Shown piece by piece: positions 57,512-64,000 of a stretch of 64,000 nucleotides of DNA. A program made the translations under genes and the position numbers. The notes under the pieces were generated by a model. The model had not been told where the DNA came from. It was given only the letters and a program-made list of their open reading frames with translations, and searched no databases. Numbering within the stretch: position 1 is the stretch's first letter; every line of letters starts with the position of its first letter. Origin of the DNA: Rhizophagus irregularis (Eukaryota > Glomeromycota > Glomeromycetes > Glomerales > Glomeraceae); assembly GCF_026210795.1 (NCBI RefSeq), contig NC_089440.1, positions 2,604,001-2,668,000 of the forward strand. The letters run 5' to 3'.

Positions 57512-60222
57512 TTATTTATTTATTTATTTTATGTGAAGACGGACAGACTATTAACAGGACATATACGTAACCGTGCTATCCTACTTCTAGCTATCATCCC
57601 CCCGAGGACGGACCCGAACTTCTTTAAATCCTACGAACCAGGATGATCCCCTCCCCTACCAGAAAGGAACCAATGAACCGAAAGAAAGAAAATGATTAAG
57701 GACACTGACAAAATATTAAGAAGTTGTGGCAATCTACACATTATAAATAGCAAAACAATCATAAAATGATCCGTATTTTTCTTTCAACCCATAGGGTCGC
57801 CACCTGTAAATACTGTCATAGGTGGAATGATTCACACTATTCTAAATTGTTTGGTATATAAAAAGTAAACGTAATTTGTACATAATAGTACTACATATAA
57901 AACGAAACTAAAAAGATGTAGAAAAATCTACTTGTAAAAAAAAAAAATTTTGGTTAAAATAAACGTAAAAAAAAAACTAAAACTTAATCCTTGAAGGACC
58001 TGCAACGGCAGTGGTATCAACTGAAACTTCGGACGGACGATTCCGTTTGTGACGATTTTCATCTGTATGAAAAAAATTATTAGCTACTAACGCTGTATTG
58101 CGTTTTTTAGGACGATATTCCAACTCTTTGGTGTCATCTGACGTTATTACTTTCTGCTTTTCTTTTTCTTTGCGAATCTTGCGAGTGGCTTGCTTTGATC
58201 TTTCATTAAAATTAACCCCACTATTATAATATAATTCAAAAGATTCCATTTCCGCATTGAGTTCTGCGTATCTGATGGCGTCTTTACCTTTCAGAGGTGT
58301 GGTAGTGAGATAGTTCATTCTCTCATGAAAGTGTCTGGTTTTGCCTGTCAGCATTTTACTAGCATGTCTTCTACGTGATAAGGTGTGGACACTGGTGCCA
58401 TAATATTGGGCTTCAGCTTTAATCGCTTGTTCTTTTTGGAGTAATTCTCTCGTTTCTCTCTCACGTTCTTGTTCCGATTGAAGTAAATATTTACGTTCCT
58501 GGCTAGTTGTAGCTGAAGAGATCCTGCGATGAAGGTTACACATATATGTGAACCATAGACGAGAACCAGGCCTTATGTAATCTCCTGTATCTGTGTAAAG
58601 AGGATCTTTAGGGATAATGTCCCTGTATTTATAGGGTATAAACATATCTGGGTAGGGATCATATTCTCGAACCCAAGGTTGGTCACTAGAAGGAGATATC
58701 TCAGGAATTAAATGGTTATATCCTCTAATAACGGGTCGACCAGCGCGTGAATCAGCGTGATTTGTTGTCTTGTAGTAATGAGGCGTAGAAAAACCATAGT
58801 CCTCTGAAACTAAACCGTGATTATATTTCAAATGTTTCACCGGTTTGTTGATATATTGAGATTTTAGGAACAAAAAACGATATCGTTGCACTGTACGTAA
58901 CCTATGCCTATTAGGGTCGGGAATGTTTTGCTCTTTAGTTTTAAAAACCCGTCTACATGCTCGGAGAAATCGGGTTTCCTGCTTTTCCTTAACTTTGAGA
59001 CAGTTCGATTGCTTGAGCTGAAAGTCAGTAAGACGTTTTCTATACATATGTTTATTACCATATTCTAAAACAGATTGAACATCTCTAGCGTGTATCGCTT
59101 CTTGATATGATATACCTAGTCTGTTTGAAAAGACTGATTTTTTGGTGCGGTTTTTCCATCGGTCGTAAATCAAATTAGCATGAAGAGCTTTACTATTAAC
59201 TATGCCATCCGGATTAGATACAGAATCTTTTGGTTTGTGAAACAATTGTTCACTAAAGAATTGTCGTTGATGTGTAACACACGCTCGTCTATGTTTTGAC
59301 ATAACAAAAGGAACAGGTATATTACATATATGCGGGGTTGAAGAAAATGAGTGGGTAAAGCCATGTTGACAAGGGGTGTATATCCCAAAATGAAAACGAT
59401 ATCGTTTATAAGTAAAATAGAAAAAAGTCTTCGTAATACGATTTCTTTCGATATTACTATGATCACGTGAATAGACCATCAAGTGTCGAGCCAATAATTT
59501 ATCTCGTATATAGTTAAAATATTTTTGTTGAATACCGCGTGGTAGCACTCTTTGTGAGGAAAAAAAGTGTGTGAGCATACAACTCATTTGGTATTTGGCG
59601 TTCGGAATTGTACTTGTGTTATTATAACTAATCAGTTTAGTGTTCATGTGGTAATCATTTGTGTGTATCTTGAGATGAATATCATTGGTGTTCTGAGGAT
59701 GATCATCTAACTCAAAAAAGAAACTTCTTGAACGTCGGATTTCATAAATCCTGTTATATCCAGATCGTCGTGGAGAAGTCACGTGAAATTTGGAAAAAGA
59801 GATCTTCAAAGGATTATTTTTCCCAGGCGAAGAAGATTTTTCTATAGTACGAGAAGGCCTTAATAAACGTGGGCGTTTAGTCCTTTTTTTCTTTTCAATA
59901 GGTAGTATCACCGGAAGAGAAGATATCGTATCCTTTAAGGGTTCAGGAGGTGTAACAGGAGCTCGTGAAGGTATTGGAGTAATGAGAGAGAGGTTAGAGA
60001 AGTCATTCTTATTCTCATAAACGGGGCAAATATCTCTAAAGTCCGCGGCGTCTGCTCGCGGAAAGCCTTTCATATCTTGAGTATTGTATGTGAGAACTAA
60101 AACCTTGTATACGACCAAGGCGCCCAATTGGGCCTCTATCCCCTTGACGTTTCAAATAGAAACTAAAAAAAATAACTTGCGCTATATTACTGCGGAAAAT
60201 TAACAAAAATAAAAAAAAGGGC
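57512..60222 (-). mobile_element. Retroposed element carrying one large unknown ORF
   Basis: The 2,711-bp unit lies between perfect 15-bp direct repeats. In the sense (minus) direction it starts GCCCTTTTTTTTATTTTTG, has a leader of about 150 bp, one ORF (60073-57977), and a 3' untranslated region of about 465 bp. That region contains a G+C-richer stretch around 57,540-57,680, and the unit ends in AAAATAAATAAATAAATAAA. A variable-length target duplication plus an (AATA)n tail is the product of target-primed reverse transcription, as for LINEs. No reverse transcriptase or endonuclease is recognisable, so movement would depend on enzymes from elsewhere. The identical target repeats suggest a recent insertion. 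Confidence 0.85.
57977..60073 (-). CDS. Unrecognised 698-residue basic protein of the retroposon
   Basis: A single intronless frame from ATG at 60073, starting MKGFPRADAADFRDICPVYE. The frame is open a further 54 nt upstream but without an ATG. I do not recognise the protein. Residues 1-100 are proline- and lysine-rich and likely disordered (VTPPEPLKD, KKKRTKRPRLLRPSRTIEKS, a nuclear-localisation-like run). The middle is rich in His, Arg, Tyr and Phe (RHRLRTVQRYRFLFLKSQY, VREYDPYPDMFIPYKYRD). A charged helix follows (SEQEREREETR-like, about 545-570), then a basic stretch (ATRKIRKEKEKQK) and the end VAGPSRIKF. Codon use is less AT-rich than that of the neighbouring genes. The strong positive charge fits a nucleic-acid-binding protein such as a LINE ORF1-type chaperone, but that is inference only. 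Its intactness argues for recent selection or recent arrival. Confidence 0.75.
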   Translation of the reverse strand: MKGFPRADAADFRDICPVYENKNDFSNLSLITPIPSRAPVTPPEPLKDTISSLPVILPIEKKKRTKRPRLLRPSRTIEKSSSPGKNNPLKISFSKFHVTSPRRSGYNRIYEIRRSRSFFFELDDHPQNTNDIHLKIHTNDYHMNTKLISYNNTSTIPNAKYQMSCMLTHFFSSQRVLPRGIQQKYFNYIRDKLLARHLMVYSRDHSNIERNRITKTFFYFTYKRYRFHFGIYTPCQHGFTHSFSSTPHICNIPVPFVMSKHRRACVTHQRQFFSEQLFHKPKDSVSNPDGIVNSKALHANLIYDRWKNRTKKSVFSNRLGISYQEAIHARDVQSVLEYGNKHMYRKRLTDFQLKQSNCLKVKEKQETRFLRACRRVFKTKEQNIPDPNRHRLRTVQRYRFLFLKSQYINKPVKHLKYNHGLVSEDYGFSTPHYYKTTNHADSRAGRPVIRGYNHLIPEISPSSDQPWVREYDPYPDMFIPYKYRDIIPKDPLYTDTGDYIRPGSRLWFTYMCNLHRRISSATTSQERKYLLQSEQERERETRELLQKEQAIKAEAQYYGTSVHTLSRRRHASKMLTGKTRHFHERMNYLTTTPLKGKDAIRYAELNAEMESFELYYNSGVNFNERSKQATRKIRKEKEKQKVITSDDTKELEYRPKKRNTALVANNFFHTDENRHKRNRPSEVSVDTTAVAGPSRIKF

Positions 60223-60237
60223 ATCAGATTTTATATT
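60223..60237. repeat. 15-bp target-site duplication, right
   Basis: ATCAGATTTTATATT, identical to 57497-57511. Confidence 0.9.
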
Positions 60238-61240
60238 ATTGTTTGATGAAAATAAATTATACAATAAATAGTTCCTCACATGATCTTGAGTTAACCTGCA
60301 ATATGGACAAGACAATAATACTATTTGATTTGTATAAAATTTTCCGCCATTATAATATCTAAAACCGTTTAATTAAATTGAAATTTCATTATAAGACTAA
60401 ATTAAGTTGGTGTATAAATTCTATTGATACATTTTCGTAATATGGTTATTATTAAAATTATACATTTATATTTTACTTATGAAAACTGTCATGTAGTAGA
60501 TAATCCTTTATCTGTCTATGAACTTAGCCTGAGATTGGAGAGAATATTCCCGTTTTCTTTTAGAAATTGTAATAGGTGTTGACTCCAGGTACTAGCGAAA
60601 GCTATATAATTGCGATCGTGTAGTTAGAATTATAGTTCATACGATTTTACAATATTGATTTTATAAATTAGTCAATAACTAGTAAAATAATGAGCTTAAT
60701 TTACACAAAAAAAAAAATTTAATATATAATTTTACCAAAAATAATAATCGCCACCACCACATGAACTTACCCAATGAATTATCTAACATGAACGCGAACA
60801 TGGATGCGACGTTGATAATGAAAAAGTGGGAAAACTCTAAAAAATAGATAAAAAATATTTTATTAAAATTTTTTTTTTTTTTGGAAATAATTTATTTAAT
60901 GAAATTACATTATTAGATGAACTTACCTTCAAGATAAAATCTCTGGTTCGAATTCTATCCCAATTTTCAAAATAAAAAAAAACTGGTTTAATTTAAACAA
61001 TACAAAGACAAAAATCATTACAAACCATTATTTATCTCTGTCTAAAAACTAAATAAAAAACTTTAAAACTAAAAAAAAAGTGGAAGCCGCCATACAAAGC
61101 CCACCTTAACCATATTTCTAATAAAGAAGACGTCCAAATAACCTAAAGATTTATATACATAAAGAACAAAAAATTTACTTGGCTAAAAAAATGTGAAAGT
61201 GAGATTAAAGAAATTGCTTAAAAGAAAAAAAAAAGATCAT
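60238..61240. other. AT-rich DNA with a possible exon on the minus strand
   Basis: No complete gene. On the minus strand, 60,968-60,928 reads ENWDRIRTRDFILK immediately followed by GTAAGTTC, a good donor, so it may be an exon of a gene I could not assemble. The remainder is A-rich. Confidence 0.3.
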
Positions 61241-61337
61241 GCTAATAATATAGGACCGGTTATATAGGACCGAATGACCGAACGTCGAACTTACTGCGCC
61301 ATAAATCCGGTCCTACGAGTCTTGCCGGTCTACCATC
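61241..61337. repeat. Small inverted-repeat island, AGGACCG words
   Basis: Left CTAATAATATAGGACCGG; from the right on the other strand CTAAAGATGGTAGACCGG. The body is richer in G+C and reiterates GACCG/CGGTC. The right end, GACCATCTTTAG-like, also closes the island at 38,180-38,275. No target duplication was found. Confidence 0.5.
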
Positions 61338-61402
61338 TTTAGTTGGGTAACTTTATAATAAAATTAATATAAATACAATGTAAAATTAAGGTAATAATCT
61401 TC

Positions 61403-61535
61403 TTACCTAAAGTTCATAGACTTGAGGATCAAGATGAAATGATGTACCATATTGCCCACTATAATGAGAAGATAAGTTAGATTTTGAACGTGTTCGTCTT
61501 CTTGAAGTTGGTGAGTATCTGCCTGTTCTAACGAT
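61403..61535 (-). other. Possible terminal exon
   Basis: The minus strand reads VRTGRYSPTSRRRTRSKSNL and then SSHYSGQYGTSFHLDPQVYE before a TAG. It is serine/arginine-rich and looks like real coding sequence, ending beside a GTAAGAAG word. No start or partner exon could be fixed. Confidence 0.3.
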
Positions 61536-61679
61536 GTTTTATAAATAGATATCTTTGTTTGATTTGGTTATGCCTTTCTTAATCCTAATAATATCTAATA
61601 TGTAACTTTTATCACACATGAATGAATTATATAACATGAAAACACGTGCTGTAATATGAAACTCCTGTGACATGCTGCG

Positions 61680-61870
61680 CCCGATCTATTCGAAATTTTT
61701 TTCAAACCGAAAATTTTTTTAATATTTTTAACTTTTGGTTTTTTTTTAAACCAAAAAAATTCATTCTATCACTATTTAGGTTTAGATTGATGCAGGGCCA
61801 CGAGTAAGCGTTGTTTCTTTATTTTTTTCCCTTAATAATTTTTTTTTTCGTCCCTTTGTCTCTCAGGTAT
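61680..61870. repeat. Box-and-hairpin repeat, copy C
   Basis: Hairpins TTTTGGTTTTTTTTTAAACC-type at about 61,735 and a CAAACCGAAAATTTTTTTT arm at about 61,704 precede one degenerate box (CACTATTTAGGTTTAGATTG, then GCAGGGCCACGAGTAAGCG). A T-rich run with a second TTCGTCCCTTTGTCT motif follows. Confidence 0.5.
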
Positions 61871-62067
61871 TTTTTTGATCAGGAAGAATCATTAATTGAA
61901 ATTAATATATACTTTTTTTGTTTAAATATTATAGTTTTTTAATTAGAATAATTATAAATACATTAATTAAATTAGTATATTATTATTATACAGTAATTAT
62001 GATAAATTTAAGTATTATTTGTAAAAAAATAAATAGTATTAAATTTCGAACAAAATATGATCGTTGT

Positions 62068-63180
62068 GATTAATTATATCTTTAACTCAAGCAAGTTTTC
62101 CATTTTTTTCTTGAAAAGTATTTATCTTTAAAAGTTTTTGGAACATTTATCATCTATGTTAGGAATGTACCCAAATCAGTTATATCTATTTAAAATATAG
62201 CATAAATAATAAATGAATAATTGATGATTTATTCAAATTAATTTCTTTATTAATAAAATAAAAAATATACCATCCTAATAGAACCATTTACTTCAATTGA
62301 AGGTTGAGGATTACGTGCATGTGTAATTATTAATTATTGATAGCTGATACTTAGTAATCCAACCTAATTCTTCAAGTTTACCACATATTTATATCAGAAT
62401 CCTATACTAATTAACATCATATATTACTAATTTAAAAGCAACATTTTTTAATATAAAAAAAGAATTTTAGCAATTAATATAAATTTAGCGTAACATTTTT
62501 TAATATTTATTTTTCAAATAACATAATCATACTTATTACCATTTTGTATGGGAAAGTCTAAATAAAGTCCTTCATTTAGAATATATCATCTTAAGCTTAT
62601 CATTTAAATTTGCTAATTTTAATATAAAGTAAACTTGTGGTTTTAACATAATTCATTATTAATTAATATATATTGATTATTATTCACTTTAGAAGTCAAT
62701 GAATTAAATATTCTCCTATTTTCATACGTATATTTACTAAATCCATAAACAATTCCAAGATTAGAAAAATCATTATTATTATTAACATTCAAAATTCACT
62801 CATTCTTTTAATAAATAAATACATGAAATATATGAAGTAATATAAATCCTATTATGATATATAAATGTGTATAACAATTGCTTTGCTTCATAGTACATTA
62901 CTAGTAATTCTATATATATTTTACATTTAATTAAAAGTAGTAATTTGTTATCTTTAATATTTAATTCTGTAGAATTATTTTTATTCAGTAAATATTCTAA
63001 ATTAAATAGTTGAGATTCTATTAATATATCATCAGATAATAATATCTTTTATTGTATACTGATAATATGAGAGATAATGTGCTAAACTATTTAATGGTTC
63101 CAATTGTATAACTTTATTAAGATCAAACAAAACATTGTCATATTCTTGAAAAATATAATACACAATAGTTCTTTTACTTA
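62068..63180 (-). pseudogene. Inverted, truncated copy of the RING/TPR gene
   Basis: On the minus strand the segment matches, in order, the TPR part (from HNL.KR.I.YY..Q.Y..VL.DL.KVIQL.PLNS at 63,175-63,090), the NNNNNDFSNLGIV.GFSKY piece at about 62,790-62,740, and the last exon (about 62,175-62,068) of the 45.3-49.3 kb gene. It has internal deletions and stops, and it begins abruptly at the box-and-hairpin repeat at 63,190. It is much more diverged from the parent than the copy at the window's right edge. Confidence 0.8.
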
Positions 63181-63189
63181 AATTATGAA

Positions 63190-63795
63190 TATTCCTTCTT
63201 TTTTCAGTTTGTCTTTCTGAATTTTTTCTTCAAATTTATTTTTGCAGTTTTTTTTTAAAACTGAAATATTTTTTCAATTTTTATTTCAGATTTTTTTAAA
63301 CTGATTTTTTTTAATTTCTTTTTTCAGTTTAGTTTTACAAAACTGAAAATTTTTCTTTTAATTTGGTTCTTTTTAAACCAAATTTTTTTAATTTTTTTTT
63401 TCCTCTATAATATGATATACTATTTTTTTATAATTTTTTCATTTAATTTTATATACTGTATTTTTCTGTTATTGTTATATGAGTACATTCTTTTTTTTAG
63501 ACTTGAATCTAAATCAGTGATCGGATTGATATTGCAGCGTTATAGTAAGCCTTTTTTCAATCCTCATTTTCAATAATAATTTTTTTTTGCTAATATTTTT
63601 TCATTCTTTCACCTTTTAGATTTGGATCAGTGAATGGTTAGATGCTGTGGTGCTATGATAAGTACTGTACCTTCGATTTTTATTTTAATAATATTTTTTT
63701 TCCTAATTATTTATTTACTAGTATTTTTTTTCTTTCTATTTTTTTTTCGATCTTTCACCTTTTAAGTTTGGGTCAAGATCAGTGCTGTCTAAAGT
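63190..63795. repeat. Box-and-hairpin repeat, copy D (largest)
   Basis: 63,225-63,400 is a series of T-rich hairpins with changing stems: CAGTTTT...AAAACTG, TCAGATTTTTTTAAACTGA, TTCAGTTTAGTTTTACAAAACTGAA, TTTGGTTCTTTTTAAACCAAA. Three boxes follow (63,506-63,560, 63,612-63,668 and 63,752-63,795), related to TTCACCTTTTAGATTTGGATCAGTGA and GCTGTGGTGCTATGATAAG, spaced by T-rich stretches. It lies exactly between two inverted partial copies of the RING/TPR gene. Confidence 0.65.
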
Positions 63796-63915
63796 TTTAA
63801 AATATCAGCTTAAATTGAAGTTTATTTATAATAAATAAAATGGAAAATATAACAAATGAAAGCAAATGAAAAAAATAAAACAGTATTAATTTAAAAAAAT
63901 TTAAAAAAAAAACAG

Positions 63916-64000
63916 TCATAGGTGGTTAATTATATCTTTCAGCTCAAGCAAATTTTCCATTTCTTTTCTTGAAAAATACTTATCTTTAAAAGTTTCTGGA
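63916..64000 (-). CDS. 3' end of a second RING/TPR gene copy, cut by the window edge
   Basis: The minus strand encodes the last 28 codons (ETFKDKYFSRKEMENLLELK and onward to HL-stop, TGA at 63918-63916). It is nearly identical in DNA to 49,245-49,329, with about one difference in 85 bases. The 3' flank (63,800-63,915) matches 49,330-49,470. It is a recent inverted duplicate; the gene body lies to the right of the window and could be the intact partner of the frame-broken copy. Confidence 0.8.
   Translation of the reverse strand, partial: PETFKDKYFSRKEMENLLELKDIINHL

Noticed and set aside
60036-60224. Open frame upstream of the retroposon ORF on the same strand
   Set aside because: It runs through the leader and the element's 5' end in another frame, has no protein-like features, and overlaps the real ORF.
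60928-60968. GGTTCGAATTC resembling the T-arm of a tRNA
   Set aside because: No matching acceptor stem, D-arm or anticodon arm at the right distance on either strand.

Overview
The window is nuclear DNA of a fungus, very probably an arbuscular mycorrhizal fungus of the Rhizophagus type (Glomeromycotina). The evidence is strong A+T richness, genes split by many 50-120 bp GT-AG introns, an ALG10 glycosylation gene of eukaryotic type, a locally amplified family of tyrosine-kinase-like kinases with a cysteine-rich N-terminus, RING/TPR proteins of a style common in that lineage, and a dense load of small DNA transposons. The species call rests on family recognition, not on a database search.

Layout. 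0.5-2.5 kb: an intact nine-exon ALG10-like gene (+). 2.5-12.5 kb: gene-poor decayed DNA with a broken nuclease-like (Crinkler-type) pseudogene at 7.2-7.9 kb, and a Gypsy pol scrap plus a kinase scrap at 12.5-13.1 kb. 13-38 kb and 51.7-53.8 kb: a dispersed kinase array. One copy (15.7-17.8 kb, -) is intact over eight exons, one inverted and diverged copy (33.5-35.4 kb, +) is intact, and four (23.1-25.4, 29.3-31.5, 37.4-37.8, 51.7-53.8 kb, all -) carry frameshifts, stops or truncation. 38-44.5 kb: no genes; it holds orphan copies of the DNA that flanks the kinases, and small transposons. 44.6-49.3 kb: a coiled-coil ORF and a long RING-like/TPR gene with one frame break. 49.3-55.7 kb: repeats, a P-loop ATPase scrap and the last kinase pseudogene. 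55.7-56.5 kb: a small LamG-like gene with a C-terminal membrane segment. 57.5-60.2 kb: a retroposed element coding for one large unrecognised basic protein. 62-64 kb: two inverted partial copies of the RING/TPR gene separated by a box-and-hairpin repeat.

Strongest observations. (1) The 57,512-60,222 element has a perfect 15-bp target duplication, an (AATA)n 3' tail and a single intact 698-codon ORF with no reverse transcriptase that I can recognise. (2) A 2.06 kb DNA transposon (20,736-22,795) has 73-bp inverted ends and a 9-bp target duplication, and carries a second element nested in it with its own 8-bp duplication. (3) Several short inverted-repeat islands reiterate one short word in both orientations, a different word in each island; one of them (43,984-44,217) has perfect 8-bp target duplications. 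(4) A repeated GTACA module lies upstream of the minus-strand kinase copies, and one copy of it is split by an insertion. No tRNA, rRNA or CRISPR was recognised.
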